A DNA stretch of 36,107 bases from Ophryocystis elektroscirrha. Taxonomy: Eukaryota > Apicomplexa > Conoidasida > Neogregarinorida > Ophryocystidae. The first letter of the stretch is position 1. Every line of letters begins with the position of its first letter. The notes under the pieces were generated by a model. That model did no database searches, was not told where the DNA came from, and worked only from the letters and a program-made list of their open reading frames with translations. This document shows positions 23,706 through 34,904 of this stretch, piece after piece. A program made the position numbers and the translations under genes. The stretch is taken from the NCBI GenBank assembly GCA_030141585.1, contig JAQIFP010000010.1:105692-141798 (forward strand), in the 5' to 3' direction.

Positions 23706-25750
23706 TTATAATCAATAATTTTGCAAAATCATAGAATATATGAAACTCTATATAGATATATAACTTATTAAATTTTTATAACAATTTACCTGAATTTCAT
23801 GATTTGCAAGAGCAATTAACTTCCTGTACATTAGTATTAAAGATTCGAATTTAGCAGTCCAGTTTGTTGCATGGACTAGAATATATTGCTTAATAAGAAG
23901 TTTTCCGGCATCTTCATATTTAGCGTTAGGACGCAAACGGCTTTGAAATAAGTCCCATACAGTTTTTCCCAATAAATGCAAATAACGATTTCCAGTATAC
24001 TCTAAATCACTAATAACGCTATCTTGAGACATAAAGTCCTCCCATAGCATATTGAATTGAAGAAACCGGTGTAAGTTTTTACTTTTTTCGTCATAAGATG
24101 TATTTTGGTTGTTTGTTTGACGGATATTTGCAAGTTCTTCCTCAAATAACTTCTGTTTTATAAGATCTACGTGTATACTAGGTAAAAGAGCTCTTAGTAA
24201 AGTCCAAAAAGGTATAAAAACTTCTCTACGGTTTATTAAAACGCGTACAGCGCATTGACGATCTTCCGTAAAGTACATAATATTTGTTGTACTTGTACCA
24301 TCTTTACGTGCACAACGCATGGAAACGGCAAATTCCGTAAACATGATATCTCGAGTGACAAAGCGACCTTTTACTAGAGCGATTGGATAATTGGAGCGTT
24401 GTTGTATCACAAAACGTATCACTCTTTCATTTCCGTTCAGTATAAAATAGCCTCCGGCTTCATTTGCTTCTTCGTGTAAATTAATCAATTCGGATTCACT
24501 TAAATTATTTAAATGACATTTATTAGATCCAACCATTATTGGAATCGTCCCGCAATTTTTTCTTATGGTTATATTTTTTTGGTACTGCTTATTTTCGCAC
24601 CCATATTCAACATATAAGGGAGCTGCATAAGTCCAATGTCCATTACGACATTGACTAGGATATAATTTGTGCTCTTCCCGCTCAGGATGAATAGGATACC
24701 CAATCTCAATTTTACGCACAAATATTTTCAAATCTAAGAATAATAAACCAATAAATAACTATACACATATATTAACAATATAGTTTTACTATATATCCTG
24801 TTCATTATCGTTAAAGAACTATTTAATTAAAAATATCGATCTATAGATATACATAGGCATTATTGTATATATATATATTGATTTAATATATTTATAATAT
24901 ATTTGTAATATTTTTATAATATGTTTATAATATATTTATAATATGTTTATAATATATTTATAATATGTTTATAATATATTTATAATATTTTTATAATATA
25001 TTTATAATATATTTATAATATATTTATAATATATTTATAATATATTTATAATATATTTATAATATATTTATAATATATTTATAATATATTTATAATATAT
25101 TTATAATATATTTATAATTTTTTTATATTTGATTTTATGTATATAATATTTATGGTATATTTTATATGTATATAGAAATGCATAAATAGAATGTATTATA
25201 AGTTCCATATATATATTAAATTGCTTAGTTACAATAAGCAATAAATGGAATACCAATAGATCGTATAAAAAAAATTTAAATATGTATATATGAATTATTT
25301 ATATTTATTACTATACACGCATTAATCTCAGTTAAGTACATAATTAATATATTACTGATATAATTCAGAGTTTTTGAAAATTTACATATATAATAAAGGT
25401 TTATTTAAATACATTAACGCTTTATTACAGTTTTGGGGTTCGTAAAAAGGGTTTAATTCGCATTCCTCGATAGAATATGAAGGGTCGACATAAACAGGCG
25501 TGAGCTCGTGTACTATTTCTTTCAAGAAATGATCCAGAAATGTATTAAAGCTTGAAATATGAGGATAAATTGCTTTTTGCAGTAATTTATCAGAGTCAAA
25601 TTTTATTTTTGGGTTGGAATAAGTGGTAGAGGAAAATTGCGCCGCTGCTTTTATTTTTTCCGATATACGCAATTCATATAAACGCTGTTTTTGACTGCTT
25701 AGATATGCATCGTACCAAGATTTATTGGTAGGTGCAACTTCTGCTGTCAT
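18849..25750 (-). CDS. RNA polymerase I second-largest subunit RPA2 (A135)
   Basis: The beta-like catalytic subunit of the enzyme that makes pre-rRNA in the nucleolus. Exons (minus): 25750-25429, 24733-23790, 23132-22740, 22323-22219, 22179-20802, 20637-20504, 20406-20343, 20033-19528, 19176-19025, 18993-18849; 4143 nt, 1380 residues. In order: [194 protein letters not shown]; and a C-terminal zinc ribbon CPSC..CRSC. ADxxTPFRTY and [22 protein letters not shown] identify Pol I over Pol II and III. Oddities are an Asn/Lys-rich insertion of about 100 residues and Ala in place of the usual His in SRHGQKG. It lies 237 bp downstream of RPAC1 on the same strand. Confidence 0.97.
20092..20330. repeat. 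TA-rich low-complexity tract in intron
   Basis: Imperfect units of the type taatatatt-a-t-ata, ending in a pure (at)n run of about 38 bp, fill most of the 20034-20342 RPA2 intron. Confidence 0.9.
22436..22720. repeat. TA-rich microsatellite in intron
   Basis: Units such as tatatacaggttatatgt alternate with (ta)n inside the 22324-22739 RPA2 intron. They encode spurious Tyr/Ile frames on both strands. Confidence 0.85.
23380..23697. repeat. TA/CACATA microsatellite in intron
   Basis: (ta)n with interspersed acacatataaata units lies in the 23133-23789 RPA2 intron. It is open in several frames on both strands, but every frame is Tyr/Ile-only and non-coding. Confidence 0.9.
24886..25118. repeat. 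11-bp minisatellite in RPA2 intron 1
   Basis: About 21 tandem copies of the 11-bp unit atatttataat lie within intron 1 of RPA2 (24734-25428). In the left third, copies alternate between atgtttataat and atatttataat, giving a 22-bp higher-order unit. The right part is almost homogeneous. Confidence 0.93.
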
Positions 25751-25987
25751 ATTACTGTGTATAGTTAATTTTCCAGTATATTATATCTACATCAATAATG
25801 AGGTCATATATTATGCGGCACAATAATTTATATTTACAAAAATTTTAATTAATTCTGTTAAAGCAGGTATACTATTGTAATTGGTATATTGTTCAAATAA
25901 ACTTGTTCCTAGAAAAACTTTAATAAATAGTTAATTAAGCATTATTCAATTTTTTTTCCTGTACTAAAAAACTATTCAATAGTAAAA

Positions 25988-26859
25988 TTAGTCTTCAATA
26001 TCGTTTTTAGTGAAATTTTTCAAAGAGGCTTTGACATTAAGCGCTTTCTGTTTTAAAACTTTGATTGCTCTAAGAAATAACTCTATTGCTGCAATAGATC
26101 CTGCAGATTCAATGGTAACTATTCACAGTATGTAATAATATATATATATTTACAAATTATATGGTCTTTTTTCTTTAATAATTTGATTTTGTCAGGAAAT
26201 CTTTCCACACAAGCTCGACAAGCAACGCACTGTTTAATGTCAGGGGTCAGAGATTCACCTATATATATATATTACATTATAGGTATACCATTTAATATGT
26301 CAAATACGTCTTTGGGACATACTTTTAGTATTTCTTCAGCATCTTTTCCGCTAAGGGGGCCTTTAGGAAACTCTATGTGGATTAGAAATACTATAAAAAT
26401 TACTTATACACGGCTTTAAGCGATACACTGCAGTTGCTACTGGTGACCATTTAGCGTGCGTTTGGCCGATTCCTTTTTCACAATAAAGTTCCGCTTCAAT
26501 TTCCTAAAAAGAAAATTAAAAAATAATTAATAAAGTCCCAAATATGACAATTATTACACAAAAAATTGTTATATGTTACATAAGTGTATAAATTATTTAG
26601 CAAAGCTTATAATAAACATAGTTTCTCTTTTTATTTAATTAAAGTATACTTGATCTGGTTTAAGCTTAGTTATTAGTATATCCGGGTATACAGGAACTGG
26701 TAAATTTTTAGCGTATTTTTGAGCTTGTTTTTCACTGTAAGGTATCCACTTTAGAGCACTGGCGTATACTAAAAAATAATATAATCCATCATAATGTACA
26801 CTTAAATATATATATATATATATATATATGAAAAATATAATATATAATAAAAAATAGTT

Positions 26860-26906
<47 letters not shown>

Positions 26907-27692
26907 TTATATAATTAACTGTGAGAAGAAATATGTAGTATAAACCTTAAAAACAACAAGGAAAATTTGATATGTGTGGTATCTAGCATATATTATTTTG
27001 TTTTTGCAAATTAAATAATAAAAATGCAATTAAAGCTAAACATAAGCATATTGATACACAGATGTAACGAAATTGCATATTTTCAGCATTATTAATGTTT
27101 GTTGGGGGGGTTTTTAATAATAATTTTACTACATATAATTTTTTTTGGGTCTTAATAAAATCAAATATTTACTTGGAAGACTTGTTTCATTTGGGGGAAT
27201 ATCAGAGCTTTGACATTTGACATGTAAAGAAAATTTTAAGGAGTTTGATTCTTGAAGTTCTTCGTTTTCTTATCAGAAATAAATTAAAGGCACATATATA
27301 CCTTTGCGGTACTTAAGTGTATCAGGATTGATTCTAAAAGGAATAAGCCCTAAACGATGGGCCAGAGTTTCGTCTTGAATAACTCCAGTATTTTGCCATA
27401 GGTGTACTGTTTCAATAGCTACGGTAGGGATTTCAGAGATTAGGATTCGACGTAAAGTATTAGCAATAGCAACATTCAGAGGTGTAATGTCAAAAACTAT
27501 AGTTTCGTCTGAAACTTCTTGTATGTTTATTTGTAACTTATTTTTAAAGTTATCTATAGTGAAATCTTCTTCATAATCTAAAGATTTGAAAGCTCCAACA
27601 TACTCCACATTCGCTACATTTCTGGGTCCCTCTACTCCACATTCCAAATACTCTTTTTGCTCTATCAGGTGTTCTGTTAGATTATGCGACAT
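25988..27692 (-). CDS. RNA polymerase I/III subunit RPAC1 (AC40)
   Basis: The alpha-like assembly subunit shared by Pol I and Pol III. Exons (minus): 27692-27302, 27268-27173, 26768-26650, 26503-26404, 26372-26289, 26258-26154, 26118-25988; 1026 nt, 341 residues, against about 346 in human. In order: [20 protein letters not shown] (alpha-motif) and [20 protein letters not shown], then [85 protein letters not shown], and the C-terminal dimerisation strand and helix [23 protein letters not shown]274-x2-C277-x2-C280 resembles the Fe-S site of archaeal subunit D, which is absent from yeast and human AC40. It lies upstream of RPA2 on the same strand, 237 bp apart. Confidence 0.96.
26806..26912. 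repeat. (TA)n tracts in intron
   Basis: Two (ta)n runs at about 26810-26829 and 26870-26905 lie inside the 26769-27172 RPAC1 intron. Confidence 0.85.
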
Positions 27693-28206
27693 TAAATATC
27701 AAAAAAAATGAGCTAGTGTTTTTTTATTCGTAAAAATATACTTAAAATATATATATTCTTCACTTATGATATATACATAACTCATTACATGATTATGTAT
27801 AATATCATGATAATTTTTTTACTTAATATCCTGGTCACTCGTATAAATAAAAAAAAAATCCAACTAAATATATTATTTTCATTTATTGAAGACTAATTTT
27901 GACATATGAGAGAATAATTAATGCTTAAAGCTTAATAAAATTATTTAATTAATTATGTTAAAAAAAATACTTTTTTTATTTTTGATATGTATTCATGAAA
28001 TATGATACCATAGAAATATTTGGTAAAAATATGTTAATTTATAAAATATTTATTTAATTAGCATTAAAATTTATTATTTGATTTTTTTATATATAATTGC
28101 ATATATTCCGAAAAAAAAAATAGTTATCTGAATAACTTAATAGTGCTTAATATGCAAATATAAAAAAATTGTAGAAATTAATTTGTTTTTTTTTTTTTCG
28201 GTATAA
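27693..28206. other. Intergenic, AT-rich
   Basis: This separates the RPAC1 start from the MetAP1 stop. It has poly-A and poly-T runs only; no coding or RNA signal was seen. Confidence 0.6.
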
Positions 28207-29460
28207 CTATTTAAATTCATTCAAAAAGTCTGCTTCGCTTTTAGGATTAAACTCTAAAGGTGGTGAATCAGGAAGACGTGCAGTTAAAATTTCAACACCT
28301 AAAAATAAATATTTTAAAATAAATGTACGTGTATTTAACTAATAATCTCTAATAAATATTTGTATAAAAAAACCATGGTATTTAATGGTCTATATTAAGC
28401 AAATTATGACGAAATTGAATAAATTAAATTATTTGTACATAAATTACTTAATAAGACATATATTCAAGCTATGATATATTTATAACCCATTATATATATT
28501 CTAATATATTGAAGCGTACCTGATTCCGTAATCAATAAAGTATGCTCGAATTGAGCGGACATTTTTCCGTCTTGGGTTACTGCAGTCCAATCATCTGGCC
28601 AAGTAGTATCCGAATAATCGCCCTCATTGATCATTGGCTCGATGGTGAATACATGGCCTGGTTTCATAATTCCTATAGCTTTGTTTTTTGCATAATGAGG
28701 CACATATGGCATGCAGTGAAATAATGCTCCTACGCCATGGCCTGTATAAGCGCGAACAACGGAGAACCTACAGTACAGATTCTTCTTTGAGAGCTAAATC
28801 AATAAAATATATAATCATTAATAGAATCAAATAATTATTATGAAACGGAGACGTTTAATACCCTTTTGAAGAGACATGTTTATTGATAATTTTCCCGATT
28901 TGACGGTAGGGAACATTTGGCCTGCACTGAGCTATGGAGTACATCATAGCTTCATATGCTGTTTCGACTAATTCTTTTGTCTTCTGTTCAACTTCTCCAA
29001 TAAGAAATGTTTCATTCAAATCGCCTAGCATCAAATTGGCTTCAAATTACTTTACCGTGCATTCCCAAATAATAAACAGTTATATCAATGTTCAAAATAT
29101 CACCAGATTGAAGGGGACGCAAATCTGGTATCCCGTGGCAAATAACTTCGTTAACAGAGCTAAATTATCAAATAAAATATTATTCTATAATTCAATAAGT
29201 CTATATGCGTCATTATATGTATATATATATATATATATATAAATACACAAAATGCATATATACTTGCATATATATATGTGCACATATATATTATATTACA
29301 TTTAGTATTTAATATATATATTATTCATCATATATTATATATTGTATTTATAGTATATTATAAATAGCATATATGATATATAACACAGAATATGTATATA
29401 TAAATATATGTACACATATATATATGTGCATATATATATTTATATTACATTTAGTATTTA

Positions 29461-29510
<50 letters not shown>

Positions 29511-29541
29511 CAGTATATGTATATAGATAGATACACAAAAA

Positions 29542-29581
<40 letters not shown>

Positions 29582-30967
29582 TATACAAATATATATGTGC
29601 ATATATATATTAGTGTTACATGTAATATTTGATATATATTATATATAATATATTATATATATAATATTTATTGTATATCATATATATAAAATTTATAATA
29701 TATTATATATGTGTAATGTATATACGTAAGAATTCATGGGTTTTTTTATTGAAAAACGTTATAGTATAATATTTAAATATACATCTGAAAGACATATATT
29801 ATACAAAACATAATAGAAATAAATACGTATACTTTAAGTATTTCTGATGCATTCTAATAGGCATAATTGTCTTACGCGCAGCATGATTTTGGAAATTTAT
29901 AATAATTTAAAGGAGAGGGGTACGCTTTATGAGATATTATGAAATTGTGTACGGCTGTATCAATGGCATCTGTTGTAACACCAGGTTTAGCCATGCTGTG
30001 AGCCAAGTCTAAAGCTTTTCGAGCAATGTAGCAACATTTCCGTAAATTCTTTGAAGAGTAATTAAAAACACTTATAAAACCTACCTCAATATCACTAGCG
30101 GTATTAACGGGTATTTCCTTCGAATCCCTTACAGCTTCTTCACTATACGGAATGCCCGTTTCAGCGTAATCAGGTTTCGGAATGTCATCTGGTACACGCT
30201 TCATTGGCGTTTGAGGCCATGGCCTCAATTTGCCCGAAAATTCATAACCTCCAAATATTCTGTGAACACAATCAAATTATTAATATAACTACGTATTCAA
30301 TTGTGGACTTAACATATCAAATATAAGTAATACAAGTAAACATATATATATATATATAATTTTTTTTTTATATTTTACTTGTAATGTTCATTATAAATTA
30401 AAATTAATTACTATAAAATAATAATATGTATATTACATATTCTTATAAAATAATACACAATATAATACATTTTGAGTGGTAGTAGTATACGGTAATTAAA
30501 AATAAAGTGATGTTTAAGGTTCTTCAAATATCACATATATGCAAAAAAAAAAAAAAATTGTGTATATATATATATATGTATAGATACATATTTATATATT
30601 ATATGGGTTTTTTTTTTTTTTTATATTAATTTTTACTAACAATAAAAATAGTTAACATTATGAAGATAACAAAATTATATAAAACTAAATTAAAAGTTTG
30701 TTATACGGGGTTTTTTTCAAAAGTATTATAAGAAAATAATATAAATAGCTTCATAGTGAGAATTAATATCTATAGAAAAGTTGTATACTTAGAAAGTCCA
30801 AGCAGCTGATTATCTGGTAATTTTTTATGAGCACTTTTATGAGCTGACCAATTCAGCCGAAAGCACTCTTGTGAACAAAAATAAATAACTGGTAATTTTA
30901 GCTTTATGCATGTTGGACATTGTAAAGTAGAATTAGTTGGCTCTTTGCAACCTCCACACGCAGTCAT
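28207..30967 (-). CDS. Methionine aminopeptidase 1 (zinc-finger type)
   Basis: Removes the initiator Met from nascent proteins at the ribosome, in the cytosol. Exons (minus): 30967-30789, 30259-30085, 30048-29876, 29159-29056, 29024-28862, 28767-28520, 28298-28207; 1134 nt, 377 residues (human 386). Residues 1-50 form the double zinc finger typical of eukaryotic MetAP1 (CGGCKE..CPTC..FCSQECF..HK). Then come [40 protein letters not shown] and the catalytic pita-bread fold. All five metal ligands are present with human spacing: D201, D212, H275, E308, E339. Catalytic H184 (ICHG) and H282 (LFH) are also kept. It ends in TAG. The gene starts 59 bp from Sm F on the other strand. Confidence 0.97.
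29215..29720. repeat. TA-rich microsatellite block in intron
   Basis: A segment with atgcatatata..tgtgcatatat..tattacatttagtatttaatata is repeated about three times (near 29250-29320, 29400-29470 and 29540-29640) with (ta)n between. All of it lies in the 29160-29875 intron of MetAP1. Confidence 0.85.
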
Positions 30968-31026
30968 TTAATAGTACACCAGATTTATTTGCCTAATAAT
31001 ATCCATCTTTTCATAAATTCTTGAAT
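30968..31026. promoter_or_regulatory. Shared divergent promoter, MetAP1 / Sm F
   Basis: Only 59 bp separate the MetAP1 ATG (minus) from the Sm F ATG (+), so both 5' UTRs and promoter elements must fit here or overlap the coding exons. No TATA-like box or other named element stands out against the AT background. The role is inferred from position alone. Confidence 0.5.
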
Positions 31027-31672
31027 ATGTCGGTAAGGTTATTCATTTCTTAATATAATACCCAGTATATATATATATATACAATGTATCAAATATGTGT
31101 AGTAAAGGCTTTTTTTTATATTTTTTATAACTTTTACAATTAATGTATACACTATATACTCACATAGTTGAACTATACAAGCTAATTTCCTATGTATATA
31201 TACTGTTCAATATGATGTAATTTGTTGGTACTTTTTATTTTATTTAAGAAAAAAAAGAAAAAAAAGAAAAACGTTATATAATAATCTTGTGCAGCAAATA
31301 GCTCCTTTCAATCCCAAGCCGTTTTTAACAAAAATGATAGGAAAACCTGTAAGACAATTTTTTTGATTCTATTATGTAAAGATTCGTATAAAGCTTAAAT
31401 GGAACTTGGAATACAAAGGTGACTCAATTTAGTTAAATATTTAATCAGGAAAGCTGATATCTTTTGATGATTACATGAATTTTCAATTAACTGAAACGGA
31501 AGAATGGGTTCGTGGTGTTTATAAAGGAACTCTTGGTGAAGTACTTTTAAGGTACTTTTTTTTTTTTTTTTTTTTCAAGTGTATTAGGTGTAATAACGTT
31601 TTATACGTACGTGAAGTGGAAGAGGTTGCAGAGTCAACGGCACCCCAAGAAGACCAAAAAATGGACAATTGA
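31027..31672 (+). CDS. Small nuclear ribonucleoprotein Sm F
   Basis: One of the seven Sm ring proteins that coat U1, U2, U4 and U5 snRNAs in the spliceosome. Exons: 31027-31032 (ATG TCG, then a strong GTAAGG donor), 31295-31348, 31382-31418, 31449-31551, 31588-31672; 285 nt, 94 residues, the usual size being 86-90. The N-terminal [14 protein letters not shown], Sm1 motif [31 protein letters not shown] and Sm2 [18 protein letters not shown] match Sm F (not Lsm6) closely. The two-codon first exon is inferred from phase and splice strength; the rest is firm. Three of its four introns are 30-36 nt. It ends in TGA, the only clear TGA stop here. Confidence 0.95.
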
Positions 31673-31876
31673 TATAGTTTCTTTTTTTTTATATATACAA
31701 ATATACTTTATATATAAATTATATTCTTAATTTGCTAATTTTATAGTTCCTTAATATACAAACTAATTGAACAAAACCCCACTTCTTTGAAAGATTTTAT
31801 CCACATACTAGTTAAGCAAGCCACACAGCTGAGAAATTAAAAGTTTTAAAATTGATTTAATTTTCAGCTTTAAACT

Positions 31877-34732
31877 ATGGAAAGTGAAAGTTCAGCTCGT
31901 TTAACGCCTCCAGGTAAAATAAGCTTTTATTTTATTGAGCCAGAATCTATCAAATCAAGTCATATGAATGACAAATATGCGTCAGTGTATCAAGATCTAC
32001 GTGTTATACAAAAACCTTATACAGAAACGTTTATACATCTTGACTTTACTATAGAGGATATATTCACAGACCTTATGATGGACCCTTTGTCTGAAAATAG
32101 CTTATTTATATGCCCTATCCGTTCAAGGTACATTTGCATATTTTCTATATGTTATATATTCATAAATTTACTTGTATCTTTATATATATGTATATACATG
32201 TAATTATATATATATATGTATATATATCTATATATATTTATATACGTATATAAATGTATGTATATGTATATATGTAATGTATAGATTTATATGTATTTAT
32301 TCATATATTTAAACATGCATATATACATTAATATATAATGTTGTATCAATATATATATTTAATTACATATATGAACTTTTCTGTGTCAAAATACTTGTAT
32401 ATATATATATATTTATATAAGTTTGTATGTATTTACATATGACTATATATATATATATATTTATTGAGAACTTATTCGTATATCTTTGTTTTTATATGAA
32501 ACTATTGTTTATTTATGCAGCATGAATGTATTGAAAGTATTATAGTCGTGAAAAAAAATCTATAAAATATATATATAAGACATGAAAAAAAAAAAATATA
32601 GCTTTAATTTGTTCTGCAAATTCAAAACAATAGTGCTTCAAAAAAATGTATAAGTAATTACTTTAAAATCCATTTCAGAAGTTATATGGAAGTTTCTCGA
32701 TTACCTTTGGGACAAGAACCTCTTCTGGAATCATACAAATCAACTTATTTACAATTCGTAGGCAGACTTTTTTATTATTTAAAAGGATTTTACATATTAA
32801 CAACTTTGTTTCAATGGTTTTTTTTATGTGGGATGTATTTCCAATTTATTCCTTTCGTTATCAACACTATTGTAATGATACCGTTTGCTAATCATGATTT
32901 TCCTAATTTCATATCTATGTTTTGTAGGTATAAAATAAGCTATTTATTATCTTAATAAATATTTACATTTATAGTAATAAATATTATACTTTAACTTTTT
33001 TTTTTTTAGTACATGACATCTTAAGAACGTTCGAAAGGTTTGATGTATTTCTATCTCTAGCTGTAATTCCTATGCCCATTATATTTACAGCAATTATGAT
33101 TACTGCAGCGAAACAAATTAATATAGAAATTCAAAAAGTAAGTAATGCTCGGTTAATTTATTAAATCAATATAGTATATATATAAATATATATATACATA
33201 TATATTTTTATGTATACATATATTTTGTATATAAATATATATTATACATATGTAATTATAATATACATATAAATATATAAAATTTTATATATTATATATA
33301 TACATATTTTCATAATAATCTATAATAGAAATAAATAAATATAGGCATAATGATGTATATATATATATATATGAAGTAGAATGTAGCAAATAAAAATTAT
33401 ATTAATTTATAGGTAACTATAGCTATAGCAGAACGCTTAAGACGAAAAGTGAATTTAACGACTCGACAAAGCCTTAATAATTCTCTGATTTCTTTTTCTG
33501 ATTTTGTTACAACTTATTTCGAAATAGATGATCAGCTTAAAGACACAGGTAAATTTCTTTTAATTTATTATTGAATCAAAGTTTATATTTCTTGTTATTT
33601 GTTGAATTTAATAGCAAATAAACATTTAGCTATATATATATACAGTTAGATATAACTTTTTTATATATAATTATACACGTAAACTTAAAAACGTATATAA
33701 ACATATACCTATTTGTATATGTATATAAGCAGCTATATTTAAAGTACGCAGTGTAGTAACCAGAAAAAGTTACGTTAGTATACAATGTGATATTATCAAA
33801 AAAAAAAAAAAATGTACCCCATTTATAAAACATAATACTTCTTATATTATTGTAACTATCGGATATCATTCTTTTTTATTATAAATATGTATATATATAT
33901 ATATATATATGTATGTATTTAATTTAAGAAAAAAATAATGATATAATAAAAATATCGTTTAAATATATTTGAAGGCCTGATTCAAATGAAGCAAAATCTG
34001 AATAAATGGATTGATCAAATGAACGCTACATTATTTACTATACAAGTTCCTACATCTGGGTGTTTACATCCACACCATTCTGGCTCGAATCTTCAAAAGG
34101 CACTCATGCAAGAATCTGATGCTATATGGTAAATTGTAACTCCATTTAATAAATTTTTCAGGAAACCTGTATATGCGCTTTGTTTTGTAGTTCCTTGCTT
34201 ATTGTATATTATACTTGCATACTGTTTTTTGGGATACATATTCGGTTTGAATGAATCCTTTGTATGGCTAAGCAATATTCAAACTTTCACATTTATTGTG
34301 AAAAATCCTTCTGAAGCTTTATATAATAGAGGTAGCAAACGCAATGATATATAATTTATCCATATACACATATATATACACATATATATACACCAATATA
34401 TACATATATGAAAGTACTATATCCAGTAACATACATTTACTAAACTTTACTTGGGCATAAATTTAATGTGCTCACATGACCAAGTATTATGTATTAATAT
34501 ATATTATTTAATAAATATTCTGAATCTTTATATGAGTTTTTTTTTTTTAGGATTGCTAATTCTTTTGTTAGCTATATTTACACAAAGTGTAACAGTATTA
34601 TGGATGTGTTTCACATTAAATAAAGAGTTTTTAATATGGATTCTGAATGATTCAGGATTATTTAAAAAAGTGTCAAATAGAGGCGTTTATTTTATAAACC
34701 AATGGGTAAAAATAAAGATGTGTAATGTTTAA
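31877..34732 (+). CDS. Multi-pass membrane protein of unknown function
   Basis: Exons: 31877-32127, 32679-32923, 33010-33137, 33413-33548, 33975-34128, 34162-34331, 34551-34732; 1266 nt, 421 residues, with all phases consistent. An N-terminal hydrophilic domain of about 110 residues (LTPPGKISFYFIEPE) is followed by hydrophobic spans at roughly 111-135, 136-152 and 177-198. A soluble loop of about 105 residues contains a His-rich CLHPHHSG, then spans near 306-334 and 363-384, and a basic tail. Probably five transmembrane helices, with no N-terminal signal peptide. I recognise no family. ILRTFERFDVF and EALYNRG look like conserved-core sequence. The ATG follows an in-frame-blocking acceptor-like sequence, so an upstream exon is possible. 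Confidence 0.75.
32195..32470. repeat. TA-rich microsatellite in intron
   Basis: tatatatgtatata-type units fill much of the 32128-32678 intron of the membrane-protein gene. A similar tract lies at about 33170-33320 in the 33138-33412 intron. Confidence 0.85.
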
Positions 34733-34904
34733 ATAGATCAAAAGAATTTGGGACTGCGGTATCTTCCAATCTGTGTTACCTTACATAAAATCAAAAAAAA
34801 TATTAAGTGCATAAAACAGCTTTTTTTTATACATTACATTACGTGACGCTTTACTAATATATGTAATGGTTTTTTTTTTTTTCATACAATCATTTAAATG
34901 TATT

